In this document: piece after piece, positions 44,389-53,124 of the stretch
Layout of the letters: the number at the start of each line of letters is the position of its first letter
Position numbering within the stretch: the first letter of the stretch is position 1
DNA from: an uncultured Oscillospiraceae bacterium
GTDB taxonomy: Bacteria > Bacillota > Clostridia > Oscillospirales > Acutalibacteraceae
DNA length: 64,000 bases
NCBI GenBank assembly: GCA_900543555.1
Contig: UQRL01000003.1
Location: forward strand, 14,925 to 78,924
Direction of reading: 5' to 3'
Program-made: the position numbers and the translations under genes
Notes under the pieces: model-generated
Told to the model about the DNA's origin: nothing
The model's database searches: none
What the model saw: only the letters and a program-made list of their open reading frames with translations

Positions 44389-45558
44389 ATGAAGACAGCA
44401 AAACAATGGATGGCGCTGCTGCTGGCGGGCGCGCTGCTCATGGGACTGTGCTCCTGCGGGCCCGCCAAGGAGAACGGCGAAGAGAGCGCTTCCCTGTCAA
44501 GCCAGGCAAGCGGCATTTCAGAGGAAAACGCGCTTTCAGAAGAGGAAAGCGAGGGCGTTTCTGTAACGGACATGATGGGCCGCACGGTTGCCGTACCCGC
44601 CGGCGCGGAGAGCTTTATCTGTATCGGTCCCGGATGTTTGCGGCTTTACTGTTATGTGGCTGACAAGTCCCAGCTGGCCGGCGTAGAGGAGGTGGAAAAG
44701 TCTTGGGGAGAGGAGGGCCGCCCCTATCGCATGGCTCTGGAGGATGTGGATTCCATGGAGACGATTGGCCCAGGAGGCCCTGGCAACGCTCCGGACGCCG
44801 AGATGCTTTTTGCCGCCGGCGCGGATGTGATTTTTACCACATACGCATTGGAATCCTCGGAGATCGACGAGCTCCAGGAGAGAATTATGACGCCGGTGGT
44901 GGCCTTGAGCTATGGGGAGGCCAGCCTGTTTTCCGAAGAGGTCGATCAGTCGCTGAAGCTGATCGGCCAAATCACCGGAAACGAAGCCAGGGCGGAGGAG
45001 CTCATCCAGTACTTCGCCGGGGCTAAGGCCGATTTAGAGGCGCGCAGCGCGGATGCAGAGGACCCTCCCACGGTTTATCTCGGGTGCCAGTCCCACCAAG
45101 GTTCCCACGGCATTGAGAGCACGACAGGGGATTATCCCTTGTTCGACGCCTTGAACGCCCGTAACGTGGTGGCTGAAGCCGGCATTCACGAGTATGTGAG
45201 CTTGGACAAGGAAAAGTTGCTGGAAATGGATCCGGACGTGCTGGTTATCGACGCTGGCGGGCTTTCCATCCTTCAAGAGGATTACGCCTCCAATCCGGAT
45301 TTTTACAACTCCCTTTCCGCGGTGCAGAATGGGAATGTGTACTTGCAAATGCCTTTTAACTATTACGATACCAATATTGAAATCGCCTTGGCGGATGCCT
45401 ATTATATCGGCACCGTGCTGTATCCGGAGGAGTTTTCTGACATTGATCCTGCGGAAAAGTTCGACGAAATCACCCAGGAAATGTTGGGGATTGACGCCTA
45501 TGACAGGATTGCTGCAGCTTATTTCGGCGGTTATCAAACTGTGACGTTAGGCCAGTGA
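44389..45558 (+). CDS. FecB/BtuF-type substrate-binding lipoprotein
   Basis: 389 residues from the ATG at 44389 (TGGAGG upstream). A lipoprotein signal with Cys near residue 23 is followed by an acidic Ser/Glu linker, then the helical-backbone binding fold (VTDMMGRTVAVPAGAESFIC, ADVIFTTYALESSEIDEL, LIGQITGNEARAEELIQYF). An IPxYSW-like final region is lacking, but EKFDEITQEMLGIDAYDR fits the family end. It delivers the ligand to the FecCD permease. The FmdE-like gene next door suggests a metal-cofactor-type ligand, but iron siderophore or heme is equally possible. Confidence 0.93.
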   Translation: MKTAKQWMALLLAGALLMGLCSCGPAKENGEESASLSSQASGISEENALSEEESEGVSVTDMMGRTVAVPAGAESFICIGPGCLRLYCYVADKSQLAGVEEVEKSWGEEGRPYRMALEDVDSMETIGPGGPGNAPDAEMLFAAGADVIFTTYALESSEIDELQERIMTPVVALSYGEASLFSEEVDQSLKLIGQITGNEARAEELIQYFAGAKADLEARSADAEDPPTVYLGCQSHQGSHGIESTTGDYPLFDALNARNVVAEAGIHEYVSLDKEKLLEMDPDVLVIDAGGLSILQEDYASNPDFYNSLSAVQNGNVYLQMPFNYYDTNIEIALADAYYIGTVLYPEEFSDIDPAEKFDEITQEMLGIDAYDRIAAAYFGGYQTVTLGQ

Positions 45559-45572
45559 TAAGGAGGAGCAAG

Positions 45573-46106
45573 ATGGACGAAACAAAAGAACTTTGGAAGA
45601 AAGCGGCGGAGTTTCACGGACATGTGTGCGGTGGATTGACCATCGGGTATAAGGCGGCGCTGTACGCCATTGAATTGCTGGGTATCACTTTTTCCGCAGA
45701 TGAGCAGCTCGTGTGTATCGCGGAAAATGATGCCTGCGGCTGCGATGCTATCCAAGCGATTTTGGGCTGCAGCGTAGGGAAAGGAAACCTGCTTTTTCAC
45801 ATGACGGGAAAACAAGCCTTCTCTTTCTACAACCGAAAGACGGATCGGTCCGTGCGCTTGGTGCTGCGGCCCCGCGGAAAAGAAATGACCCGGGAGGAGT
45901 CTTTTGCCTATTACCAGTCCCTGGATCCCCGGGAAATGTTCGATGTGAAGGATGCGAAAATCCCGCTGCCGGAACACGCCCGGTTGTTTGACTCGTATGT
46001 TTGCGAAGCCTGCGGGGAAGTGACTGGCGCCAACTGGATCCGTCTTGCTGGAGGCAAGAAGTTGTGCGTGGATTGCTATAAGAGCTATGATCGGTTTCAT
46101 GTGTGA
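45573..46106 (+). CDS. FmdE-like protein with C-terminal zinc finger
   Basis: 177 residues; AGGAGG lies before the ATG at 45573. The N-terminal AAEFHGHVCGGLTIGYKAA with His/Cys, and CIAENDACGCDAIQAILGC, match the FmdE/FwdE domain, named for an operon of molybdenum formylmethanofuran dehydrogenase. The C-terminus CEACGEVTG...CVDCY is a small zinc finger. In non-methanogens such proteins often accompany FecBCD-type transporters and are thought to handle a metal or molybdopterin-type cofactor; the exact role is unproven. It ends the operon before an elaborate terminator. Confidence 0.93.
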   Translation: MDETKELWKKAAEFHGHVCGGLTIGYKAALYAIELLGITFSADEQLVCIAENDACGCDAIQAILGCSVGKGNLLFHMTGKQAFSFYNRKTDRSVRLVLRPRGKEMTREESFAYYQSLDPREMFDVKDAKIPLPEHARLFDSYVCEACGEVTGANWIRLAGGKKLCVDCYKSYDRFHV

Positions 46107-46169
46107 ATCCATCAAAACCAGCTGAATCCGGAAATTGACGGAACAGCCCACCAGCCCCCTCCAGAAAAC

Positions 46170-46225
46170 AAAAAACGCTCGGTTATTGGTGGATTTACTT
46201 CCACCAAAAGACGGGGCGTTTTTTT
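46170..46225 (+). terminator. Nested terminator hairpin after the FmdE-like gene
   Basis: The outer stem AAAAAACGC/GCGTTTTTT encloses a second perfect stem TTGGTGGA/TCCACCAA, and a seven-T run ends it. Confidence 0.85.
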
Positions 46226-46309
46226 CCTGCATAGCAAAGCACATAGGTCTGGACATAGGCAAACGCTGTGCGGCAGTGTTGGTGGCTGATAAAACAACTC
46301 GGAAGGACC

Positions 46310-46468
46310 ATGCCAAAGAAACGACTCACCACCAACGGCAATGGTTTCCGCCGTACGGATGGGAGATGGCAAAGTGTCATCTAGTACTTTGACGAGCAAG
46401 GAGTGAAACGCCACAAGGTGTTCTCCAGCAAAACGAAAACGGAGGCCCAGAGGAAAATTGCTAACTAA
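46310..46468 (+). pseudogene. Integrase N-terminal relic
   Basis: From the ATG at 46310: MPKKRLTTNGNGFRRTDGRW then QSVI, an in-frame TAG at 46382, then YFDEQGVKRHKVFSSKTKTE and AQRKIAN, TAA. This is the pattern of the arm-type DNA-binding domain of phage/ICE tyrosine integrases (R.DGRW...Y.DE.GKR...KTK.EA). The catalytic domain is missing. It marks a lost or degraded element and lies directly before the three-hairpin repeat. Confidence 0.7.
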
Positions 46469-46473
46469 CCGAG

Positions 46474-46850
46474 CTGTACTACGTCAAAAAGGACACCACC
46501 AGGCTGTGTGGGATCACCAATGATTTCAACTTGTGAGCCATATCGACAGAGTGAACAAAAAAGATGCGAAAAATTTTGTGGGTCAAAAGAGCAAAAAGCA
46601 CCCGGTTTGGCCAAAAAAGGCGAAACCGGGTGCTCTTTGGGTGCTGGAGGGGGTGGCAGCGGTTGGAAACGGATGAGAGCAGATGGGAAAACCCGCAGTC
46701 TGAAGCAGAATGCACCAAATAACCATGCAATACAAGAAAAAAGAAAACCGGAGAAAACCCAGTGTTTTCGCCGGTTTTGTGGCAGGGGCAGAAGGTCTTG
46801 GCTCGTCTGCCGGCTCGGGTGCTGCTCCCCGGTGGGGAGCAGCACCGACC
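46474..46850 (+). repeat. Three-hairpin repeat, copy 1
   Basis: It begins with a short frame reading YYVKKDTTRLCGITNDFNL and stop, then three hairpins: 46598-46608/46623-46633; 46744-46751/46771-46778 with an inner GAAAAC/GTTTTC stem; and a perfect 13-bp GC stem 46818-46830/46834-46846 with a 3-base loop. The same order and much of the sequence (for example CCGCCGGTTTTGTGGCAGGG-like block) recur at 63612-64000. It resembles the end of a mobile element. Bases 46851-47053 hold nothing else recognised. Confidence 0.75.
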
Positions 46851-47053
46851 GGGGCGGGAGCCAAGGCCGGCGCCGTAGCTTGTGTGCCACCGGCACGCAC
46901 TGCCCCCTCGGCACGCGGTTTTGGAGTGGATGTGGGAACACTATACAGGGAACGGGGGAGGGCCGGTGTTGTCCAGTTCCTGCCGCAGGTCCCGGGGAGA
47001 GCGGTGCTATTCTGGTGCTGCGAGCGGCTCTGGCAGCAGTTTCTCGAGTTTTT

Positions 47054-47869
47054 TTACACGTTCAGCTTCCTTTGAAAATCCAACGTCCCTCCTTGGGGGC
47101 TTTTGCTGTTGGAAAGCTCCAGGCGGAACACACAGCGGTCCCCGCGGGTGATGGATTGGGTGTACTCGCAGATGTAGCCGGAGGACAGGTAGGAAGTCCG
47201 CTGGATTTTATAGCCTGCCGAGCCGTTTTTACATTTGAGAAGGGAGGCGGCAGGTTTCGGGATCACCATGGCTGCCAGGGTCTCCTCCGCGTGGCTGATG
47301 ACAAGCCCATAGCGGTTTTCCAGGGTGGCGTACAGGGACGCCTCTGAAAAGTCGGTGGACTCGATCCCCTCGCAGAGATAATAAGGAATGTAGGTGGTCT
47401 CCAGGATAAGAGGTTCTCCGTCGGCCATGCGCAGCCGTTCCAGGACAAACACTTTCTGGCCTACGGCGGCCAGTTTCATGGCTTCCTGCAGTTCGGCGGT
47501 GGCAGGGACCACCTGGCACTGGAGCACCTGGGAGGAGGGAACCGAGCCAGCTTCCCGGATGTTCTCCGTGAAATTGTACAGGTAGTTGATGTCCCGCTTC
47601 AGTTTGGGTTCGGAAATAAAAGAGCCTTTGCCCCGGTAGCGGACGATATACCCCTCTTTTACCAGCTGGTTAAAGGCGCTGCGCACCGTGGTGCGGCTGA
47701 CTTTCAGCAACTCCACAATCTCGTTTTCGCCGATCATCTTATCGCCGGGCTTTAATACGCCTGCCTTGATCTGATAGCGCAGGTATTCCGCCAGCTGGAA
47801 GTAGATGGGCTCTGTGGGATCCTGGGAAAGCTGAAAGGTAGAGAGAAAGTACTCGCGGGTCATGTCCAT
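47054..47869 (-). CDS. GntR/HutC-family regulator with UTRA domain
   Basis: 271 residues from the ATG at 47869 (GGAGG upstream); a longer start at 47938 lacks a site. Residues ~15-80 form the winged helix-turn-helix (YLRYQIKAGVLKPGDKMIGE, VSRTTVRSAFNQLVKEGYIV, RGKGSFI). The rest is a UTRA effector domain (VFVLERLRMADGEPLILETT) that usually binds a sugar phosphate. It lies at the left end of the carbohydrate-related block. Its target operon is not clear from position. Confidence 0.93.
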   Translation of the reverse strand: MDMTREYFLSTFQLSQDPTEPIYFQLAEYLRYQIKAGVLKPGDKMIGENEIVELLKVSRTTVRSAFNQLVKEGYIVRYRGKGSFISEPKLKRDINYLYNFTENIREAGSVPSSQVLQCQVVPATAELQEAMKLAAVGQKVFVLERLRMADGEPLILETTYIPYYLCEGIESTDFSEASLYATLENRYGLVISHAEETLAAMVIPKPAASLLKCKNGSAGYKIQRTSYLSSGYICEYTQSITRGDRCVFRLELSNSKSPQGGTLDFQRKLNV

Positions 47870-48055
47870 GGATATCCGCCTCCGGTTTGGTTTCCTGGTC
47901 ACTATTGTACTGTGGTAGCGGAAAACACTCTGCACCACGGCGGAGCTTATGCCTCTAAATTGATCATGCGTGTGGAAGAATGACAGCGCCGGTGATTGCG
48001 GCCTCGCAATGTGCCGGCCTGCGGCCAGAATCAGGGAACATGGGAATATCTATGC

Positions 48056-48084
48056 AAAGGTTGGGAGCAATCCCAGCCTTTTTT
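48056..48084 (+). terminator. Orphan copy of the GGGAGCAATCCC terminator
   Basis: The stem AAAGGTTGGGA/TCCCAGCCTTT with loop GCAA and a T-run, together with the bases before it (GAATATCTATGCAAAGG), nearly equals the SLH-relic terminator at 61320. No gene ends on the plus strand here, so it is probably a leftover of a lost gene. The rest of 47870-48293 holds a hairpin and a doubled 12-mer CATGCCTAACAG. Confidence 0.75.
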
Positions 48085-48155
48085 CATGCCTAACAGCATG
48101 CCTAACAGTAAGGGCAGGGCTGCCTCGGAATTGAAAAGCACTCCACAACGCGAAG

Positions 48156-48189
48156 AAGCACGCTGCCCCACAGGGGGGACAGCGTGCTT
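48156..48189. terminator. GC-rich hairpin between two regulator genes
   Basis: AAGCACGCTG pairs with CAGCGTGCTT, with inner C/G pairs. It lies past the AraC-type gene end on the minus strand, where it could act as terminator; T-runs are short. Confidence 0.5.
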
Positions 48190-48293
48190 TAGCTGTTTCC
48201 TATCCGCCGCTAAACGGCAGGCGCCGCAGCCGGTTTTCCCTATTACCGAATAGGAAAGGGCTCAGCCATTTCGTGGACGGGGTTCCTGCCCGG

Positions 48294-49118
48294 TCAATGG
48301 GTATCGGAATAGGCCTCCCGGTACTGGGAGGGCGTCATGCCGGTTTTGCTTTTAAACACTTTCAAGAAGTAAAAATAATCCTCAAACCCACAAGCCGCGC
48401 TGGTTTCTAAAATGGTGTAGCCTGAACTGAGCATACGTTTGGCCTGCTCCACCCGCAGGATCCCCTGCATCTGCTTGATCGTCACGCCGTACACGGCCTG
48501 GAAGATGGCGTTCAGGCGGCGGTAAGTCATGCCAAAGGCAGCGGCGTAGTCCTGGTTTTGTAGCTGCCGGCCTTTGTTGTTGTCAATATATTGCAGGATC
48601 TGGAGGGCCGTCCTGTTTTCCCGCTTGGGCCACAGCCGCTTTTTTTGCATAGCCAAACTGAGCTGGTACAGGATCGCCTGGATCTGGGAGGAGAGGAAAT
48701 TTTCGCTGAAAAAGGGCGGGGCCCTGTGGCAGGCCGCGTACTCCATCAGGTCAAAGCAGGGGAGCTCCAGCGGCACCTGCCCCCATAATGGCAGCAGGAT
48801 ATGGCCGTTGTCCAGCTCCGTGGGCGGCGGGGCCTCAGTCCCCTCTGCCTGGAAATGGGCAAAATAGGCCTCGTGCTCGTCATGCTGCAGCCCGTAATGC
48901 CGCACATAGGGCGGCAGCAGGAAAAATTCGCCGCCGTGAACTGCATAATCCCCCCCATAGATGCGGAAGGTACGCGTCCCACTGATCATCAGCACCAGAA
49001 CCCACTGGGCCATCACCCGGTCCGGGTGTACGTTCCCGCCGCTGAATTTGTCCACAATTTCCACGTGGATCTCCCCCGCCAGCCGGAACCACCGGGGAAG
49101 CCCTTGTCCGGTATTCAT
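48294..49118 (-). CDS. AraC-family regulator
   Basis: 274 residues from the ATG at 49118. A promoter at 49155-49184 places transcription start near 49148, which rules out in-frame ATGs at 49208 and 49151. The N-terminal half is a cupin sensor (GTRTFRIYGGDYAVHGGEFF, LLPPYVRHYG), the C-terminal ~100 residues the double helix-turn-helix (LQNQDYAAAFGMTYRRLNAI, ILETSAACGFEDYFYFLKVF, GMTPSQYRE). It is divergent from the oxidoreductase gene and probably activates it in response to a plant-type sugar. Confidence 0.92.
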   Translation of the reverse strand: MNTGQGLPRWFRLAGEIHVEIVDKFSGGNVHPDRVMAQWVLVLMISGTRTFRIYGGDYAVHGGEFFLLPPYVRHYGLQHDEHEAYFAHFQAEGTEAPPPTELDNGHILLPLWGQVPLELPCFDLMEYAACHRAPPFFSENFLSSQIQAILYQLSLAMQKKRLWPKRENRTALQILQYIDNNKGRQLQNQDYAAAFGMTYRRLNAIFQAVYGVTIKQMQGILRVEQAKRMLSSGYTILETSAACGFEDYFYFLKVFKSKTGMTPSQYREAYSDTH

Positions 49119-49154
49119 AGATGCCGCACCTGCCTTTTCCAATATGTCCATTTC

Positions 49155-49184
49155 ATAATAGGCCGCGCTGAAGAGAAAAGTCAA
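49155..49184 (-). promoter_or_regulatory. Promoter of the AraC-type gene
   Basis: Minus strand -35 TTGACT (49184-49179), -10 TATTAT (49160-49155), 18-bp spacer; it decides the start codon. Confidence 0.7.
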
Positions 49185-49236
49185 GCAGGGGATAAATAAA
49201 ATGTCCATTTATTCCATATACCTTTCGTTCCCTCCA

Positions 49237-49265
49237 TAGACTTTTCCCCAGGGGAGCGGTATGAT
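49237..49265 (+). promoter_or_regulatory. Promoter of the oxidoreductase gene
   Basis: -35 TAGACT (49237-49242), -10 TATGAT (49260-49265), 17-bp spacer; the weak -35 fits activation by the neighbouring AraC-type protein. Confidence 0.65.
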
Positions 49266-49295
49266 GCTGCCAAAGCATCCAAGGAGGGATACGAA

Positions 49296-50453
49296 ATGAA
49301 AAACGGTAAGCTCAGAGTGGCGCTGGTGGGGGTCTCCTTCGGCGCGGAGTTTGTGCCCATCTACTTGAAACACCCAGATGTGGATTCCCTGGTACTGGTG
49401 GATACCGACCGGACGCAGTTGAATAAGATCGGCGATAAGTTCCTGCTGAAGGAACGTCTGACAGACTTCGACGCCATGCTGGCGGACGAGACCATTGACG
49501 CGGTCCATCTGGTGACACCCCCGGCCACTCACGCTCCCCTGTCTGTAAAGGCACTGAACGCAGGCAAGCACTGCGCTTGCACCATTCCCATGGGCATGAC
49601 CATCGACGAGCTGTACCAGGTCATCGAGGCCCGGAAAAAGAGCGGAAAGCACTATATGTTCATGGAAACCTCCGTCTATGGGCGGGAATTCCTGTATGTG
49701 AAGGACCTGTATGAAAAGGGGGAGCTGGGCAGGATCCAGTTCATGCGCTGCGCCCATTACCAGGACATGGAGGGATGGCCAGACTACTGGCTGGGCTTCC
49801 CTCCCCTGATGCATCCCACCCACGCGGTGGCCCCCTGCCTGATGCTGCTGGGAAAGCGCCCAGAGAGCGTGTACTGCAAGGGTTCCGGCAAGGTGCGCAA
49901 AGAGGTGGAAGAGCCCTATGGCTGCCCCTTCGCCTTTGAGTCCGCCCTTATCTCCTTGAAGGACAGCGATGTGGGCATCGAAATGGCCCGTTTTCTCTAC
50001 CATGTGGCCCGGGGTTATACCGAATGCTTCAACATCTACGGCGAGCGGAAGAGCTTTGAGTGGCAGCAGTTGGAATCCGAGAAACCGGTGCTGTTCTCCA
50101 TGGCCTTCGACCCCAATGCGGAGCATGTGATGAACGACTACGGCCGAGGCGGGCTGGTGACGGAAGAGCGCATCCAGATCCCTGACTATGCGGACCGCCT
50201 GCCCGCGGAGATTGGGCGATTTACCCGGCAAACGGTATACGATGAAAGCAATCCCCACCTGGCGTTCCTTCAAGGTGGAGGCCATGGGGGCTCCCATCCC
50301 CACTTGGTCCATGAGTTCGTCCGAAGCATTATTGAGGACCGGGACCCTGTCCCCAGCGACATTGACGGCGCTTACTGGACCGGCGTGGGCATCTGCGCCC
50401 ATCAGTCCGCCATGGAGGGCGGCGTGGTGAAGCCTGTTCCTGTTTTCGAGTAA
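49296..50453 (+). CDS. Gfo/Idh/MocA-family sugar oxidoreductase
   Basis: 385 residues. The N-terminal Rossmann part (LRVALVGVSFGAEFVPIYLK, AVHLVTPPATHAPLSVKAL, AGKHCACTIPMGMTIDEL) fits NAD(P)-dependent dehydrogenases; the usual EKP is replaced by IPM, so the catalytic Lys of the family motif is missing. The C-terminal half has the family beta sheet and ends in GHGGSHPHLVHEFVRSIIED and an IDGAYWTGVGICAHQSA helix. Members oxidise or epimerise sugars, some acting as glycosidases. Neighbours are an AraC regulator and a GH51 enzyme, so the substrate is probably an arabinose-type sugar. Confidence 0.92.
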   Translation: MKNGKLRVALVGVSFGAEFVPIYLKHPDVDSLVLVDTDRTQLNKIGDKFLLKERLTDFDAMLADETIDAVHLVTPPATHAPLSVKALNAGKHCACTIPMGMTIDELYQVIEARKKSGKHYMFMETSVYGREFLYVKDLYEKGELGRIQFMRCAHYQDMEGWPDYWLGFPPLMHPTHAVAPCLMLLGKRPESVYCKGSGKVRKEVEEPYGCPFAFESALISLKDSDVGIEMARFLYHVARGYTECFNIYGERKSFEWQQLESEKPVLFSMAFDPNAEHVMNDYGRGGLVTEERIQIPDYADRLPAEIGRFTRQTVYDESNPHLAFLQGGGHGGSHPHLVHEFVRSIIEDRDPVPSDIDGAYWTGVGICAHQSAMEGGVVKPVPVFE

Positions 50454-50557
50454 AAAGCCCAGCAAACAATTTATAGAATTGCAATCTACCATTGGTTGAG
50501 GGGGCTCCAGGGAGGAGAGCGTCCGGGACAGGCGCAGGAGCCCTCTCTGTGTAAAAG

Positions 50558-50590
50558 AAAGGTCGGGGATGCTCCCGGCCTTTTCCTTTT
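50558..50590 (+). terminator. Terminator after the oxidoreductase
   Basis: AAAGGTCGGG pairs with CCCGGCCTTT (one G-T), small loop, then TTTTCCTTTT. Confidence 0.85.
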
Positions 50591-50669
50591 ATCAAAGCAG
50601 TGGAAGGGCCGTTGCAATGAAAAAGTGCAGGGAATGTTTCCCAAGCTAGGGCACTCTACCACCAGTCGG

Positions 50670-50698
50670 TTGCCGGTGCGGGTGGACTGTGTTATGCT
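50670..50698 (+). promoter_or_regulatory. Promoter of the HTH-GH51 gene
   Basis: -35 TTGCCG (50670-50675), -10 TATGCT (50693-50698), 17-bp spacer. Confidence 0.65.
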
Positions 50699-50727
50699 GA
50701 AGAAAACATCGAAGGGGAGGAAAATCT

Positions 50728-52827
50728 ATGAACGTATCACAAATCGGGCGTTTTATCAGCTGGCGCAGGGCGGATCTGGGGCTTACCCAAGCCCAGTTAG
50801 CCCAGCGGCTGGATGTGACCGACAAAGCGGTTTCCAAGTGGGAACGGGGCAAAAGCCTGCCTGACGTGGCGCTTCTCAGCCGCGTGGCTGCGGAGCTGCG
50901 GGTCAGTGTGGTGGAGCTTCTCAGCGGCGAGTCCATGAATGTGGCCCGCAGCAGCAACCTGGACGAGGCCGACGGCTGGGAGAGGGAAGCTGACCAGGCT
51001 ACGCCTCTCACTTTGCAGCGGAAAGATCCTGAGGACCTGTTGGTATCGCCTTACCTGTTTGGCAGCAACCTGGAGCACACCCGCTCCTGCCTCTATACCG
51101 GCTTATCCGCCCAAATGGTCCGCAATCGGAAGTTCGCCGGGAAGCCCACTGCCTGCGAGGGCTGCGCGATAGAATGGTTCCCCTTGGGGAAACGGGCTGT
51201 GTTTGCCTTGGACGAGCCCTACACCCGCCACGGGGAGGGCTACCACATGAAACGGAACACGGAATGCAATTCCGTCAGCATCTTCAATCCCTTCCAGGGG
51301 GAAACCGCCGGCCTGGGCCAGCATGGCATCGCCATCTCCCAGGGGCAGCCGTATCTGTTCGGAATGGTGGTAAAAACCCAGAACCCGGTAGAGTTTGCCG
51401 TTTCTTTAACGGACCGGGCGGGGAAGGAAGTCTATTGCCGCACCACATTCACAGGGGAGGGGGCCGATTGGACCCGTTTTGAAGTTGAACTTACCCCCCA
51501 GGCCGCGGATCCCGACGCCGATCTGCGCATCTGTTGGGAAGAGGCGGGCCATGTCTGTGTGGGGGCCATCTCCCTGCTGCCCAAGGACCACTTCCACGGG
51601 ATGCGCCGCGATGTGGTGGAAGCCATGAAGGAATTGGGCATCAAAGTGCTGCGCTGGCCGGGCGGAAATTTTGCAGGAGAATTTAACTGGATGGACGGCC
51701 TTCTGCCTGTGGATATGCGCGCCCCCTTCCAGTCCTATTTGGGCCTGGAGACCCAGCCCCACACCATGGGTTACGATTACAGCGAGATCAATACGGACGA
51801 CTTTATTGCCCTGTGCCGGGAGATCGGCGCCGAGCCGTTCATCACCATCAACCCCTGTTGGAATACTCCCGAGGAGAACGCCGCCTGGGTGGAGTACTGC
51901 AACGGTGACGCCTCCACCCCCTATGGGAAGCTCCGGGCCCAACGAGGTCACCAAGAACCTTACAATGTGCAGCTTTGGTCCTTGGGCAACGAATTCGGTT
52001 ACGGCCACATGGAGGGCGACAACACCCCCAGTGGATACTGCCAGATCGCCCTGGAAAACGGCAAGAAAATGCTGGAGGCCTCTCCCAATCTCAGCCTGTG
52101 TTCCTCTGGCCCCTATCCCAACAAGGAATGGGCGGAGCTATCCGCCAAGCCCCTTGCGGGAATCTCTCAGATGATTTCCCAGCACTATTACGGCTACGCC
52201 CCCCATTACACCAGCCTTGCCACCGTAGAGGAAGAGTATAACCGGTGCCTGGCCTCCGTTTCCCGGATGCGGGATCTGCTCCACCAGTCCCGGCAGTGGC
52301 TGGAGCCTTCTACGCGCATCTCCATGGACGAGTGGAACGTTTGGTACGCCTGGTACCGCCCCTCCAGCGTCACCGACGGCATTTATGCGGCCCTTGCCCT
52401 GCACATGTTGATGGAAGAAGCCGAGAAAAGCGGGATCGCCCTTGCGTGCCACTTCCAGGCGGTCAATGAGGGGATGTTGTGCGTGAAACCGGATCATGTG
52501 AGCCTGACGGCTCAGGGCCAGGTGTTCTCCCGGATGAACCGCTGGCACATGGGGAATCGTCTGTGCTCCGCGTCTCAAGAGGCTGTTGTCAGCGTGGACA
52601 GAGAGGGACGGATGGCCGTTACGGTGGTGAACGCCGCGTTCCGCAGCGAAAAGCCGGTGGACTTCTCCTCCTTTGGACCTTGCAGCGAGGCGGTGCTCTT
52701 CTCCAGTGACACCGTGCTGCCGCCCTCTGAATTCACAGTGACAGATGTATTGGAGCAGGCCGCAGGCGGAACTTTCCAGATGCCGCCCCACAGCGTTTTG
52801 TTCTTGCGGTTCCCCAGCGTGAACTAA
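50728..52827 (+). CDS. GH51 alpha-L-arabinofuranosidase with fused XRE helix-turn-helix
   Basis: 699 residues with GGGGAGGA upstream. Residues 1-65 are an XRE helix-turn-helix (RRADLGLTQAQLAQRLDVTD, KAVSKWERGKSLPDVALLS). After a short linker, from ~95, the enzyme part starts with FGSNLEHTRSCLYTGLSAQM. Catalysis residues are conserved: Glu422 in LGNEFGYGH (acid/base) and Glu535 in SMDEWNVWY (nucleophile). GH51 enzymes remove arabinofuranose side chains from arabinan or arabinoxylan. The frame is continuous with no stop or shift between parts, so this is a true fusion and not a sequencing join. There is no signal peptide, consistent with cytosolic action on imported oligosaccharides and possible DNA binding. 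Confidence 0.93.
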   Translation: MNVSQIGRFISWRRADLGLTQAQLAQRLDVTDKAVSKWERGKSLPDVALLSRVAAELRVSVVELLSGESMNVARSSNLDEADGWEREADQATPLTLQRKDPEDLLVSPYLFGSNLEHTRSCLYTGLSAQMVRNRKFAGKPTACEGCAIEWFPLGKRAVFALDEPYTRHGEGYHMKRNTECNSVSIFNPFQGETAGLGQHGIAISQGQPYLFGMVVKTQNPVEFAVSLTDRAGKEVYCRTTFTGEGADWTRFEVELTPQAADPDADLRICWEEAGHVCVGAISLLPKDHFHGMRRDVVEAMKELGIKVLRWPGGNFAGEFNWMDGLLPVDMRAPFQSYLGLETQPHTMGYDYSEINTDDFIALCREIGAEPFITINPCWNTPEENAAWVEYCNGDASTPYGKLRAQRGHQEPYNVQLWSLGNEFGYGHMEGDNTPSGYCQIALENGKKMLEASPNLSLCSSGPYPNKEWAELSAKPLAGISQMISQHYYGYAPHYTSLATVEEEYNRCLASVSRMRDLLHQSRQWLEPSTRISMDEWNVWYAWYRPSSVTDGIYAALALHMLMEEAEKSGIALACHFQAVNEGMLCVKPDHVSLTAQGQVFSRMNRWHMGNRLCSASQEAVVSVDREGRMAVTVVNAAFRSEKPVDFSSFGPCSEAVLFSSDTVLPPSEFTVTDVLEQAAGGTFQMPPHSVLFLRFPSVN

Positions 52828-53011
52828 GCAAGAAAAGTCGGAAATGCAGAATGAAGTGTTGCTTTTTTGAAGAAAATAATGCAATCAATTCCTCCAGTGA
52901 CCTGCATATGGTGGTGGAATTGTCCAACGACATTTGGTTTAATGACAAGATCCATGTGAAACGGAATCCCTTCTGTTAGACATACAGGGGTCTCGATAGA
53001 TAAGGGAGGAA

Positions 53012-53049
53012 GACAAAACATCAGGAGGGAGACCTCTTGATGTTTTGTC
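53012..53049 (+). terminator. 17-bp hairpin after the GH51 gene
   Basis: GACAAAACATCA and GGAGG pair with CCTCT and TGATGTTTTGTC around a GAGA loop. There is no T-run after it on the plus strand, so a terminator role is doubtful; it could be an element end. Bases 52828-53011 hold nothing recognised. Confidence 0.6.
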
Positions 53050-53124
53050 ATGCTTTGACACGGATTGGTTTGCGGAAGACAGGAAAGAATGAACGCTTAT
53101 ATATGCGGTTGTAATCATTAGACG

